This document shows, piece by piece, positions 8,215-16,226 of a DNA stretch of 64,000 bases. The stretch is taken from positions 4,456,001-4,520,000 of the forward strand of contig NZ_JAUALB010000001.1 in assembly GCF_030345795.1 (NCBI RefSeq), given 5' to 3'. Each line of letters opens with the position of its first letter. Within the stretch, counting starts at the first letter, position 1. Source of the DNA: Micromonospora sp. WMMA1363. GTDB lineage: Bacteria; Actinomycetota; Actinomycetes; Mycobacteriales; Micromonosporaceae. The position numbers and the translations under genes were made by a program. Under the pieces are notes generated by a model. The model made no database searches. It was given only the letters and a program-made list of their open reading frames with translations, and was not told where the DNA came from.

Positions 8215-8595
8215 TCAGTCGTTCAGCGTGACCCGGATGCCCACGGTGCCCTGCTCCCCTCGGCGCAGCCGGCTGCCGAGCAGGGTGAGGCGGCCGAGCA
8301 GGCGATACTTCTGCTTGATCAGGCCCCGGACCCGTCGGGTGCCAGCCACATCCGACAGCGTGGCGTAACCGGACACGGCTAGGCCGTGCGGTCGGCCCCG
8401 GACGTCGCACGGCGCGACCGTCACGTCGCCGCTGCGGCGGATCCGCTTAACCTTGCCGGAGTCGGCCACCGTCCAGACCGCGAGCGCCTCGCCGTCGCGG
8501 ACCGCCCACACCGGGGTCGGCACCGCCCGACCGTCCTTTCGGAAGGTCGTGAGCAGTATGTACTTCTCCGTCGCGAGACGGTCCAGCGTGGTCAC
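8215..8595 (-). CDS. PPOX-class F420-dependent oxidoreductase
   Basis: A 126-residue split-barrel flavin/F420-binding protein. The N-terminus LATEKYILLTTFRKDGRAVPTPVW and the strand WTVADSGKVKRIRRSGDVTVAPC are the characteristic PPOX-class F420 signature seen in many actinobacteria. Such proteins reduce or sequester F420H2-dependent substrates; the substrate here is unknown. The start is a GTG at 8595. It converges with bldC and its start is 44 bases from the divergent methyltransferase gene, so both probably have promoters in that gap. Confidence 0.8.
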   Translation of the reverse strand: MTTLDRLATEKYILLTTFRKDGRAVPTPVWAVRDGEALAVWTVADSGKVKRIRRSGDVTVAPCDVRGRPHGLAVSGYATLSDVAGTRRVRGLIKQKYRLLGRLTLLGSRLRRGEQGTVGIRVTLND

Positions 8596-8639
8596 GCCGA
8601 CAGGATAGACCGCTGCGGCCGGCTGACCGGGCGGTTAGC

Positions 8640-9431
8640 GTGAAGACCGTGACCTGCGAGCCACAGATCGGCGACGTGTTCGGAGAACTGCTTCGTGACG
8701 CCCTCGCCGTGGCGACCGGGGTCGGTCCCCGGCCGCTCGCCGGCGGTCGGCTCCCCCGTCCGGTCATCGAGATCATCGAGCGGGACGACGGTCTGGTCAA
8801 CGGCGCACCGGCGGCGCACTACCTGGACCGGCCGGAACGCTGGCAGCCGTATGACCATCGAGCGGTCGACCGGGTGCGGGGTGCGACCCTGGACGTCGGC
8901 GTCGGGGCGGGTCGGATCGCGCTGCCGCTCCAGGAGCGCGGTGTCCCGGTGACCGGACTGGACACCTCCACCGGCGCGCTGGACGTGTGCCGACGCCGGG
9001 GCGTACGCGACCTGGTGCACGGCACCGTGGACGCGCACGCCGCCAGCGGACGGCGCTACGACACGTTCCTGCTGCTCGGCAACAACGTCGGGTTGCTCGA
9101 AGGGCGCGGGCGGGCACCCGGCTTCCTCGCCGCGCTGGCTGCGCTGGCCAGGCCCGGCGCGCAGGTCATCGCGCAGGGCACCGACCCGTACGGCACCCGC
9201 GATCCGGTGCATACCGGGTACCACGAGCGCAACCGCCGCCGGGGACGCCTCGGTGGGCAACTCCGGCTGCGGCTGCGCTACCGCGAACTGGGCACGCCCT
9301 GGTTCGACTACCTGGTCTGCTCGCCGGACGAGCTGGCCTCGTTGGTGCGTGGCAGCGCGTGGCGGCTGGCCGACGTGGACGACCGGGACGCGCCGTACTA
9401 TCTCGCGACGCTCCAGCTGCGCGGGCGTTGA
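8640..9431 (+). CDS. Class I SAM-dependent methyltransferase
   Basis: A 263-residue protein with the Rossmann SAM-binding motif I GATLDVGVGAGRIALPL at about residues 81-97, acidic motif II VTGLDTS and a post-II segment YDTFLLLGNNVGLLEG. The substrate is unknown. The C-terminal half has an Arg-rich patch (ERNRRRGRLGGQLRLRLRY) followed by DAPYYLATLQLRGR. The GTG at 8640 is the only plausible start near the family N-terminus, but its ribosome site is weak. No clear operon partner lies nearby. Confidence 0.75.
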   Translation: MKTVTCEPQIGDVFGELLRDALAVATGVGPRPLAGGRLPRPVIEIIERDDGLVNGAPAAHYLDRPERWQPYDHRAVDRVRGATLDVGVGAGRIALPLQERGVPVTGLDTSTGALDVCRRRGVRDLVHGTVDAHAASGRRYDTFLLLGNNVGLLEGRGRAPGFLAALAALARPGAQVIAQGTDPYGTRDPVHTGYHERNRRRGRLGGQLRLRLRYRELGTPWFDYLVCSPDELASLVRGSAWRLADVDDRDAPYYLATLQLRGR

Positions 9432-9484
9432 CGGACCCCCCGGACACACCCATCGGTCGAGAAGGGGCCCCGCCACCAAGCCAG

Positions 9485-9767
9485 CTACCTCGTTGGGGGA
9501 AGCTGCTCTGGGGGTAGGCCGCCGTCGCCGTCGACCACCGCGTCCGGGGTGCCGTCCTCGTCCAGGTCGACCATCGTCACATCCACCTGGCCGTCGTGGT
9601 CGGTGTCGAACTGGAACAGGTCAGCCTTTGCCGTCGCCGTCGGTGTCCACCACCCAGACGTCGGTGCGGCCGTCGTTGTTGGTATCCGCGCGCAGCATCT
9701 CCACCCGCACCTCACCGCGCGTCTCGATGGTGCCGGCCGCGTCAGTGTTCTCCGGTCGCTGACTCAT
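9485..9767 (-). pseudogene. Frameshifted acidic EF-hand-like (DxDxDG repeat) protein
   Basis: Reading from the ATG at 9767 gives MSQRPENTDAAGTIETRGEV and then TNNDGRTDVWVVDTDGDGKG before a stop at 9621. One base out of phase the same pattern continues as ADLFQFDTDHDGQVDVTMVD and DLDEDGTPDAVVDGDGG to 9485. The break lies in GGCAAAGGCTGACC; with one A fewer it reads Gly-Lys-Ala-Asp and the frame is whole (93 residues). The repeated DTD/DxDG loops resemble calcium-binding dockerin or thrombospondin-type repeats. Either one base has been inserted, the sequence has an error, or a +1 shift is used. An SD-like GGAGG lies ahead of the ATG. Confidence 0.6.
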
Positions 9768-10076
9768 CTCGTCCTCCCTCGATCAGTGGTCGGAAACGTA
9801 CCCGGACCGTCGCGCCGTCACGCATGCCGCCCCGCACCGGCCGTTGCCCTGCTGAGAGGTGGGCCGCCCAGGTCCGGCGCAGGCCGGCGACGGTCCGCCC
9901 GACCCGCCCTAATAGGGTCGCCCCAGTGAGCGAGTCGAATAGGCGGAGGGGCGCGGGCGACTCCCGTGTGGTGCCGCCGGAGGCAGGGAGGGCGTCATGA
10001 GCGAGCGTCAGCGAGCGAATCATCAACGCGGTGCCTCAGTGCCTCGTGCCGGCACGCAGCGAAGCGGAGTGCCGGC
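9768..10076. other. Intergenic region with Micromonospora-type repeat text
   Basis: No convincing gene in these 309 bases. Between 10000 and 10076 the sequence is built of GAGCG/GCGAG/GAAGCG blocks (ATGAGCGAGCGTCAGCGAGC, GAATCATCAACGCGG) and two copies of GTGCCGGCA (10047-10055 and 10070-10076 partly) that precede the dehydrogenase start. Similar GAGCGAAGCGAGCGAATCATCA text recurs between genes of this family of organisms; I recall it but could not count copies. Confidence 0.4.
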
Positions 10077-10934
10077 ATGAGCGACCGCTGTGTCGTTGTC
10101 GGAGCCGGCACGATGGGGCTCGGGATCGGGTACGTGGCCGCCGGCGTTGGGTACGCGGTGGAACTGGTCGACGTCGACCGGGCCCGGGGCGAGGCCGCGA
10201 TGGAGCGCCTGGGTGAGCTGTGGGACCGGGCAGTGAGCCGCGGCAGGCTGACCACCGAGCAAGCCGGCGCCAACCGGGCGCGGGTGACCCTGCGGGGAAC
10301 CCTCGCCGAGGTCGCCGAGGGGCCGGACGTCGTGGTGGAGGCCGTGCCGGAACGGGCTGACCTCAAGCGGACCGTGCTGCGGGAGGCCGAGGCGTTACGC
10401 CCGGCGCTGCTCGGCAGCAACACCTCCAGCATTTCGATCGCCGAACTGGCCGAAGGGCTGGCCGCGCCCGACCGCTTCGTCGGCCTGCACTTTTTCAACC
10501 CGGTCTGGGCGATGGCACTGCTCGAGGTCGTGGTCGGTCCGGCCACCGCCCCGGAAACCACCGACGCGGCCGTAGCGCTCGCCGGGCGGCTGGGCAAGGA
10601 CCCGGTGGTCGTACGCGACCTGCCCGGCTTCGCCACCTCCCGGCTCGGGGTGACGCTGGGCCTGGAAGCGATCCGGATGGTGGCCGACGGCGTCGCCGAC
10701 CCGGCCGACATCGACAAGGCGATGGTCCTCGGGTACCGGCATCCGGTCGGGCCGCTGGAGCTCACCGACCTGGTGGGGCTGGACGTCCGGCTCGACATCG
10801 CGCGGACGCTCCAGGCCGCTTACGGCGATCGGTTCGCGCCGCCGCCGCTGCTGGTCGAGATGGTGGCCACCGGGAAGCTGGGCAAGAAGTCGGGCCAGGG
10901 CTTCTACCGATGGGCGAACGGGGTGAAGGCGTGA
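10077..10934 (+). CDS. 3-hydroxyacyl-CoA dehydrogenase
   Basis: A 285-residue NAD-dependent enzyme oxidising 3-hydroxyacyl-CoA to 3-oxoacyl-CoA (3-hydroxybutyryl-CoA dehydrogenase type). The Rossmann motif is CVVVGAGTMGLGIGYVAAGVG. The catalytic His sits in LHFFNPVWAMALLEVV, and SNTSSISI is the conserved substrate-side loop. The C-terminal helical domain ends GKKSGQGFYRW, the usual family ending. The ATG at 10077 begins MSDRCVVVGAGT. Its stop overlaps the next gene's GTG by four bases (GTGA), so dehydrogenase and crotonase are co-translated and act on successive beta-oxidation-like steps. Confidence 0.88.
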   Translation: MSDRCVVVGAGTMGLGIGYVAAGVGYAVELVDVDRARGEAAMERLGELWDRAVSRGRLTTEQAGANRARVTLRGTLAEVAEGPDVVVEAVPERADLKRTVLREAEALRPALLGSNTSSISIAELAEGLAAPDRFVGLHFFNPVWAMALLEVVVGPATAPETTDAAVALAGRLGKDPVVVRDLPGFATSRLGVTLGLEAIRMVADGVADPADIDKAMVLGYRHPVGPLELTDLVGLDVRLDIARTLQAAYGDRFAPPPLLVEMVATGKLGKKSGQGFYRWANGVKA

Positions 10935-11671
10935 GCGGTCTGCGGGTCGAGGGACACGCTGACCGGGTGGTTGCCACGCTGAGCCGTCCCGAGAAGCGCA
11001 ACGCCATCGACGCCGATCTGGTCCGGGGCCTGCACGAACTCTGCGCCGACCTGGAGAACCGGCCCCGGCTGCTGCTGCTGACCGGCGGTACCGACGGCAT
11101 CTTCGCCGGCGGGGCGGACATCGGGCAGCTGCGCGAGCGGGGCCGCTTGGATGCGCTCGCCGCGATCAACTCCGCGGTGTTCGCTCGGATCCGGGCGCTG
11201 CCCATGCCAACCGTGGCGGCCGTGGACGGGCCGGCCCTCGGCGGCGGCGCCGAGCTGGCGTACGCCTGCGACCTGCGGGTCTGCACCGCGCGCGCGGTCT
11301 TCGGTCAGCCCGAGGTGCGCCTGGGCATCTTGGCTGGTGCCGGCGCGACCCACCGGCTGCCGGCGCTCGTCGGCGAGGCACGGGCCAAGGAGCTGCTCTT
11401 CACCGGGCGGCGGGTGGACTCCGCGGAGGCGCTGCGGATCGGCCTGGTCAACCGGGTGGCGGCCGAGCCGGCCGAGCTGCTGCCAACGGCCCACGGCCTG
11501 CTGGACGAGATGACGAAGGGGTCCGCCCTGGCGTTGCGGCTTACCAAGCTGGCGGTGGACGCGCCGACCGCCGCCCACCCGCAGCTGGATCTGGTCAGCC
11601 AGGCGGTGCTCTTCGAGGACGAGGAGAAGCACCGGCGGATGACAGAGTTCCTCGAGCGTCGGCGGTCCTGA
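10931..11671 (+). CDS. Enoyl-CoA hydratase/isomerase (crotonase family)
   Basis: A 246-residue crotonase-fold protein. The oxyanion-hole segments are IFAGGADIGQL and DGPALGGGAELAYACDLRV, followed by FGQPEVRLGILAGAGATHRL, where the Glu is the usual catalytic acid/base. It starts at the GTG overlapping the stop of the dehydrogenase gene and would hydrate enoyl-CoA to the substrate of that enzyme. The acyl chain is unknown; the pair could serve fatty-acid, branched-chain or aromatic-acid breakdown. A hairpin terminator follows within ten bases. Confidence 0.85.
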   Translation: MSGLRVEGHADRVVATLSRPEKRNAIDADLVRGLHELCADLENRPRLLLLTGGTDGIFAGGADIGQLRERGRLDALAAINSAVFARIRALPMPTVAAVDGPALGGGAELAYACDLRVCTARAVFGQPEVRLGILAGAGATHRLPALVGEARAKELLFTGRRVDSAEALRIGLVNRVAAEPAELLPTAHGLLDEMTKGSALALRLTKLAVDAPTAAHPQLDLVSQAVLFEDEEKHRRMTEFLERRRS

Positions 11672-11677
11672 CCCGGA

Positions 11678-11708
11678 GCGGCCGTACCGGGAATCCTGGT
11701 ACGGCCGC
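11678..11708. terminator. Bidirectional terminator hairpin
   Basis: GCGGCCGTACC (11678-11688) pairs with GGTACGGCCGC (11698-11708) around a 9-base loop, between the convergent crotonase and substrate-binding protein genes. Confidence 0.7.
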
Positions 11709-11730
11709 GCTCTTGTCGGAGCCGGCGGCT

Positions 11731-13086
11731 TCAGCCCCGCAGCCGCACTCCCGCGTCAGCCAGGGCGCGGATCACCGCGGCGGACTCGCCGAAACCGATG
11801 ATCAGAACTGCGTCGGCGCCGAAGGTTTTGATCTCCTGGGCGCCGGCGGTGAAGTCGACCGGCTTGACCTTCGCGTCCTCCGGCGGTGCGTACGTGAACA
11901 GCTTCATCCGGTCCGCGCCGATGCCCGCCTGCTCCAGGGTGGCCCGCACGATGTCTTGCAGACCCGTGCCGTACGAGTCGTCCCGGGCCACGATAGCGAC
12001 CTTCTGCGGGCCGTCCCGCATGATCACGTCGGCCAGCGCCTGGCCTTGCAGGGTGTCCGGCGGCGCGGTGCGGAAGTAGAGGCCCCTGTCGTCGAATTCG
12101 GTCAGGCTGGTGGCGGTGTTCGACGGGGAGAATAGAATCTTCCCCGCCTTCACCACGTCGGGCAGCACCGCCCGGGTGACGCCGGACGCGCCCGCGCCGA
12201 TGATGACGTGCACGTCCGCTGCGACGTGGCTGGCCACGGTCGCCTGCGCGACCACCGGATTGGTGCCGTCGTCACCGTCGATCCAGGTAACCGGATCGCC
12301 GAGAACACCTCCGGCGTCGTTGATCTCCTTGATGGCGAGCGCGACGGCGGCGGCCATCGGCGGGTACGCCAGGGACAGGTCACCGCTCTTCGGCAACAGG
12401 CCCCCCAGGACCAGCGGGGAGCCGTCCTGCCGGTCGGCCGCGCCGGTGCCCTGTTTCGCCGGCTTCGGCGGCGCGTCGGTGCTTGCCGACGACTCGTTGC
12501 CCGCGCCGACGAACTCCGTCTTGCCGTCGTTGACTCGCTGCCCGTCGAAGTGCAGGGTGGCGTAGCTGGCCGTGGACGGCTCGCCGGCGTCGGTGAACCC
12601 GGACCGGGTCAGGGAGACGCTGCGGAACTCCACGTCCTGTCCGCGACGGGCCAGCTCCAGGCAGGCCGCCGCGGTCTCACAGCGCTGCCCACCGTTGGTG
12701 ACGCCGACGATCTGCTTCGCGATCGCGGCCGGATCGGTCGTGCCGGCGAGCTGCGCGGCGAGCGCGCTGATCAGCACCGCGTCGTACGCCTCGGCCGAGT
12801 AGAGGAAGTCGGTCAGCGTCGGGTCGATGGAGCGCAGCCGGTTCTTGAAGTCCTCCGGCAGCGGGGTCAGCGGGGTGGTCCCCTTCATACCGTCGACCAG
12901 ATCGGCCCGCTCCTCCAGCTCCGCGGCGTACGAGTTGAGCATGTTGCCGTCGGCGCCGTAGAGACGCACCTGGGTGGGGGTGGCCTCCTCGGGCAAGGGC
13001 TGGTCTGTCCCGCAGGCGCTGGTGGCGAACAGGAGTGTCGCGCAGGCAGCCAGGGCGGCTGCCCGCGAGGCGGGTGAGATGAGCAT
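11731..13086 (-). CDS. Branched-chain amino-acid-type ABC substrate-binding lipoprotein with swapped lobes
   Basis: A 451-residue exported lipoprotein (lipobox TSAC, Cys25). Residues 226-451 match the N-terminal half of periplasmic binding proteins of the LivJ type: VLGGLLPKSGDL, AIKEINDAGGVLG, NTATSL, ARDDSYGTG, ADAVLIIGFGESAAV, and the chain stops at GVRLRG. Residues 38-195 match what is normally the C-terminal half: RLYGADGNMLN, DGMKGT, SAEAYDAVLISALAAQLAG and the disulfide pair C136/C142. The usual order is thus reversed and joined by a Ser/Pro/Lys linker (196-225). No permease or ATPase gene adjoins. Ligand unknown. The frame is open throughout with one start and one stop. Confidence 0.85.
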   Translation of the reverse strand: MLISPASRAAALAACATLLFATSACGTDQPLPEEATPTQVRLYGADGNMLNSYAAELEERADLVDGMKGTTPLTPLPEDFKNRLRSIDPTLTDFLYSAEAYDAVLISALAAQLAGTTDPAAIAKQIVGVTNGGQRCETAAACLELARRGQDVEFRSVSLTRSGFTDAGEPSTASYATLHFDGQRVNDGKTEFVGAGNESSASTDAPPKPAKQGTGAADRQDGSPLVLGGLLPKSGDLSLAYPPMAAAVALAIKEINDAGGVLGDPVTWIDGDDGTNPVVAQATVASHVAADVHVIIGAGASGVTRAVLPDVVKAGKILFSPSNTATSLTEFDDRGLYFRTAPPDTLQGQALADVIMRDGPQKVAIVARDDSYGTGLQDIVRATLEQAGIGADRMKLFTYAPPEDAKVKPVDFTAGAQEIKTFGADAVLIIGFGESAAVIRALADAGVRLRG

Positions 13087-13229
13087 GGTCGTCCTTCCTC
13101 TGGCGAAGGTCCGCTGCGCAGATTAGCGCGCCCAGCTGCCTGGCGGGACCGTCGACAAGCCTCAATCCGCAGGTAGGCCGTCGCAGTCACGCAGAGTGAT
13201 GCTTGACGGTGTCCCCTACCGTGCCCTCC

Positions 13230-13622
13230 GTGACCGAATCACCACAGCAGATGCTGGACGACGCCGCAGCGGTGCTCTGCTCGGCGCTGGCCGGCGACGG
13301 GGACGGGGTCTCCGGGGCCTTCGACGCTGTCGTCGACCGGGCGGGGCTGGCCGGCGCGTACGGGGTAGCGTGGTGCCTCGCCGCGACGATGGTGGGCGAG
13401 CCGGCCCCGTCCGGCACCTGCACGCTCGACTTTCCCGATATCGACGAGGCAGCCTACGACACCCGCTGGGTGGCCCGCTTTCTCAGCGCGTACGCCAGCT
13501 CCGACGCCGACACCGGAGCGGCGCTGTTCGGGGCGGCGGCGGACGACGGTCTGCTGCCGGACTGCCTGCTGACCCTGGCCGGCTCGACGGTCGCCACGTT
13601 GCGCAGCCGCGCCCGGCCCTGA
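13230..13622 (+). CDS. Hypothetical protein, Ala/Asp-rich
   Basis: I do not recognise a family. From the GTG at 13230 the 130-residue product begins VTESPQQMLDDAAAVLCSAL, with a small acidic helical body (DIDEAAYDTRWVARFLSAYASSD) and ends LAGSTVATLRSRARP. No signal peptide or membrane segment. GTG at 13221 and TTG at 13203 are other possible starts; none has a good ribosome site. It is 29 bases ahead of the DUF2786 gene and may be cotranscribed. Confidence 0.6.
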   Translation: MTESPQQMLDDAAAVLCSALAGDGDGVSGAFDAVVDRAGLAGAYGVAWCLAATMVGEPAPSGTCTLDFPDIDEAAYDTRWVARFLSAYASSDADTGAALFGAAADDGLLPDCLLTLAGSTVATLRSRARP

Positions 13623-13651
13623 CCCCGCGCCCCGCGTGGTAGGCCGGTGGT

Positions 13652-14353
13652 ATGTCTGAGGTGATGCTGAGAAAGGTCCGTAAGCTGCTGGCCCAGGCGG
13701 AGGATCCCGCCTGCACGCCGGCCGAGTCGGCCGCGTTCACTGCCAATGCAGCCGAGCTGATCGCCCGCTACGGCGTCGACCAGGCCTTGCTGGCCGCCCG
13801 CGACCCGGCCGCCGACCCGGTCGGTGACCGCGTGGTCGAGGTCGTCGCCCCGTACGCCCGGGACAAGGCCGGGCTGCTCGCATCCGTCGCCGAACCGTTG
13901 CGCTGCCGGTGCGTACGCCGTCGCCAGGGCAGCGGGTTCGCGATGCACCTGTTCGGCTTCGCGAGCGACCTCGAACGGGTCGACCTGCTCTTCACGTCGC
14001 TGCTGGTGCAGGCCGCCCACGGGCTCGCCGGCACCTCGGTGCCGCCGGACGAACACCCCGCCGCGTTCCGACGTTCCTGGCTGGTCGGCTACGCGCGGGT
14101 GGTCGGCGACCGGTTGCGCACGGTGGAGGCCGACGCGGCGACCGACTCCGGGCGGCCGTCGGTGGCCCTGGTTCTGGCGGACCGCTCCGACCGGGTACAA
14201 CGCCGGCTCGCGGAGGTCTACCCACGGTTGCGCACGGCACCTCGGCGGCGGTTGGCTGGGGCCGGGTTCGGCTCCGGCGCCGCTGCCGGCCACCGTGCCG
14301 ACCTGGGCGGTCGGGGTGTCACCCAAGGCGCACGCCCGGGTATCAGTCGCTGA
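13652..14353 (+). CDS. DUF2786 domain protein
   Basis: A 233-residue protein whose first 45 residues (LRKVRKLLAQAEDPACTPAE, then SAAFTANAAELIARYGVDQALL) are the DUF2786 signature, a short helical domain of unknown function present in actinobacteria and phages. The remainder contains a Cys pair (RCRCVRRR) and a DLLFTSLLVQAAHGL segment. Function is unknown; some relatives sit near nucleic-acid genes, which is not the case here. The C-terminal 40 residues are low-complexity Gly/Arg. Confidence 0.75.
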   Translation: MSEVMLRKVRKLLAQAEDPACTPAESAAFTANAAELIARYGVDQALLAARDPAADPVGDRVVEVVAPYARDKAGLLASVAEPLRCRCVRRRQGSGFAMHLFGFASDLERVDLLFTSLLVQAAHGLAGTSVPPDEHPAAFRRSWLVGYARVVGDRLRTVEADAATDSGRPSVALVLADRSDRVQRRLAEVYPRLRTAPRRRLAGAGFGSGAAAGHRADLGGRGVTQGARPGISR

Positions 14354-14368
14354 GGCGCCGCGGCCGCT

Positions 14369-14887
14369 TCAGTGGGCTACACGTCTGGCGACCAAGCCTC
14401 CGTAGCGGGAGAGTAGTTCATGCCACCCGGCGGTGAGCGCCTCGCGGTAGCCCTCCGCCGCCGAGCCGTGGCGGTCGAAGTGCCGATGCTCCACCTCGAC
14501 CCGGGTGCACCCCGACCCGCCGGGTTGGAACAGCACCTCGACCTCGCTGGCCTGGGCAGGGTCGGGCACCGGGACCCGGTCCGCGCCGATCTGCCAGCTG
14601 AACACGAGCCGCCGGGGCGGATCCCAGGTCAGCACCCGGCCCCAGTCGTTCCGGAAACCGTATGGGCCGATTTCGTAGAGCATCCCACCGGCCCGGGGTT
14701 CCACGCCCAGTTCGGTGAGGAGATTGGGGCCTGACCAGGTGTACTCCGTAACCCACCATTCGGTCATCGCACCGGCGAACACCTCGAACGCCTGCTCGGC
14801 GGAGGCGGGAACGAGGAGCGAACTGCGAAGCCAGAACCGTTCGAGATCCTGCCGGACGTCGGCCGAATCGGCCATCTCCTGCCCCAT
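14369..14887 (-). CDS. SRPBCC (START/AHSA1-like) domain protein
   Basis: A 172-residue single-domain protein of the hydrophobic-ligand-binding SRPBCC fold. Visible are the entry strand SSLLVPASAEQAFEVFAGAM, the pocket segment WWVTEYTWSG, the sheet GRVLTWDPPRRLVFSWQIG and the terminal helix GYREALTAGWHELLSRYGGL, all standard AHSA1-type elements. These proteins bind or modify small hydrophobic compounds; the ligand is unknown. It converges with the DUF2786 gene with 15 bases between the stops. An internal ATG at 14875 could also serve as start. Confidence 0.75.
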   Translation of the reverse strand: MGQEMADSADVRQDLERFWLRSSLLVPASAEQAFEVFAGAMTEWWVTEYTWSGPNLLTELGVEPRAGGMLYEIGPYGFRNDWGRVLTWDPPRRLVFSWQIGADRVPVPDPAQASEVEVLFQPGGSGCTRVEVEHRHFDRHGSAAEGYREALTAGWHELLSRYGGLVARRVAH

Positions 14888-15283
14888 AGGCCCGGACCAT
14901 ACCGGCTGATTCCCGGCTGTGCGACTTCGCGTGCCTGCCGGGTAACGTCCGTCGGAGCAGGTCCGCGTCGGTTACCGGGGATGGCCGCTGTTCAACGGCG
15001 TTGCCGCCCGCCTGACGTCGGCGTCGACGGTCGGTCGCGGTCACCGCCTGCCCGTCGCCGGTCGCGCTGGGCGGGTGGCGGCGTCAGCCCGGATGGACAG
15101 GCGGGACGGGTAAGCCCGGGAGATGGTCAGGCCCACCACTTCGGATACCACCTCAGAAAATCTTCCGCCCGCTTCGGCGGCTCAACTTTCCGTTCCCGCC
15201 AGCGGCAATGAGTGTCGAACCAACAAACACAATCAGCTTCTGCGGCTGCGCCGCCATATGCTGGCGCTCCAGCGTGCGTTGAC
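14888..15283. other. Intergenic region without a convincing gene
   Basis: About 400 bases. On the minus strand between 15125 and 15250 a frame reads CWFDTHCRWRERKVEPPKRA and then EDFLRWYPKWWA before a stop, which looks like the tail of a decayed gene that I cannot name. Nothing else was found. Confidence 0.3.
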
Positions 15284-15606
15284 TCAGCCGAGCCGCCCCG
15301 GAACGCGCTCCTGAAGGGTCGCTTTCACCCGCGAGAGCCCGGCGTCCAGGTCGTCGCCCTCCCATCGCACGTGTTCCCCATCCCGCTGCGTGCCGGTCAC
15401 CAGTATCGTCCAGCGACCTCGTTGGCGTTCGCCGTCTATCGTGACGATGGCGACCAGCCGAGGTCGCCAAGCTGGACCAGCAATTCGGTCAGGCGCTCAT
15501 CCAGTCCCACAGCCGGCATTCGATCACAGGCGCATGGCAGGGGCAGCATGACGTCTGCCGCAGCATGGTTCGTCCGTGCGATCTCCGTGCGATAAGAGTC
15601 GGCCAT
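15284..15606 (-). pseudogene. Small hypothetical gene broken by a frameshift
   Basis: From the ATG at 15606 the frame reads MADSYRTEIARTNHAAADVM through LDERLTELLVQLGDLGW and stops at 15436. A different frame opens at the same place and reads LVAIVTIDGERQRGRWTILV, GTQRDGEHVRWEGDDLDAGL and SRVKATLQERVPGRLG to a stop at 15284. Both halves have the Asp/Glu/Arg composition of real protein, and they abut, so a one-base shift in a roughly 105-residue gene is the simplest reading. Family unknown. It lies 120 bases downstream of tRNA-Phe. Confidence 0.4.
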
Positions 15607-15725
15607 CAGCGGGATTCCGGGGTCAACGAGGGCCGGACCGGACAGACGGCCTCCCAGGGCGCAGAGCAAAACGCCGACCGGCGTTTCCGCTGGTCGGCGC
15701 TGCTGTAGCCCGGCGAAAGGCTATG

Positions 15726-15799
15726 TGGCCAGGGGCGGGGTCGAACCGCCGACCTTCCGATTTTCAGTCGGACGCTCGTACCAACTGAGCTACCTGGCC
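15726..15799 (-). tRNA. tRNA-Phe (GAA)
   Basis: Cloverleaf of 74 bases read on the minus strand: acceptor GGCCAGG/CCTGGCC, anticodon stem TCCGA/TCGGA with loop CTGAAAA giving anticodon GAA, T-loop TTCGACC. CCA is not encoded. Last gene of a Glu-Asp-Phe cluster. Confidence 0.95.
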
Positions 15800-15902
15800 G
15801 TGCTCGGCTCATGATACCCGCCCGCCAGAGGTCTCCGCCGTGCGGGGCGACATGCTCCGATACGCAGAACGCCGCGCGTGGTGGCGCGGCGTTCTGCGCT
15901 GG

Positions 15903-15976
15903 CGGTCCTGACGGGACTTGAACCCGCGACCTCCGCCTTGACAGGGCGGCGAGCACTCCAACTGCTCCACAGGACC
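15903..15976 (-). tRNA. tRNA-Asp (GTC)
   Basis: 74 bases; acceptor GGTCCTG/CAGGACC with discriminator G, anticodon stem CCGCC/GGCGG and loop CTGTCAA, anticodon GTC. Middle gene of the cluster. Confidence 0.95.
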
Positions 15977-16002
15977 TAGCTTGCCCGGACGAAGCCGGAC
16001 CG

Positions 16003-16076
16003 TGCCCCCAACGGGATTCGAACCCGTGCTACCGCCTTGAAAGGGCGGCGTCCTGGGCCGCTAGACGATGAGGGCG
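16003..16076 (-). tRNA. tRNA-Glu (TTC)
   Basis: 74 bases; acceptor GCCCTCA/TGGGGGC with one G-T pair, anticodon stem CCGCC/GGCGG and loop CTTTCAA, anticodon TTC. First gene of the Glu-Asp-Phe cluster, separated from tRNA-Asp by 26 bases. Confidence 0.95.
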
Positions 16077-16226
16077 GCCCCGCCATCATTGCACACTTGC
16101 AACTTCAAGCGGTCTTGCTCCCATCCGGCCCCGCCGGAGGCTTGGAAAGCATACGTGATGCCCGGCCGGTCGACCAAACCGGTACGGCCGGAGCCACGAC
16201 GGACCGGGGAGGCCTCGGCGCAGACG

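Noticed and set aside
9742..10026. Minus-strand open frame reading SLTGATLLGRVGRTVAGLRR and on to GRDESATGEH
   Set aside because: Arg/Gly-rich composition, start within repeat text, no ribosome site; overlaps the acidic repeat gene. Kept out for lack of support.
15153..15470. Minus-strand frame with KLIVFVGSTLIAAGGNGKLS, considered as a toxin of the HicA type
   Set aside because: The sequence does not keep the HicA order or histidine and its N-terminal part is Arg-rich noise from another frame.
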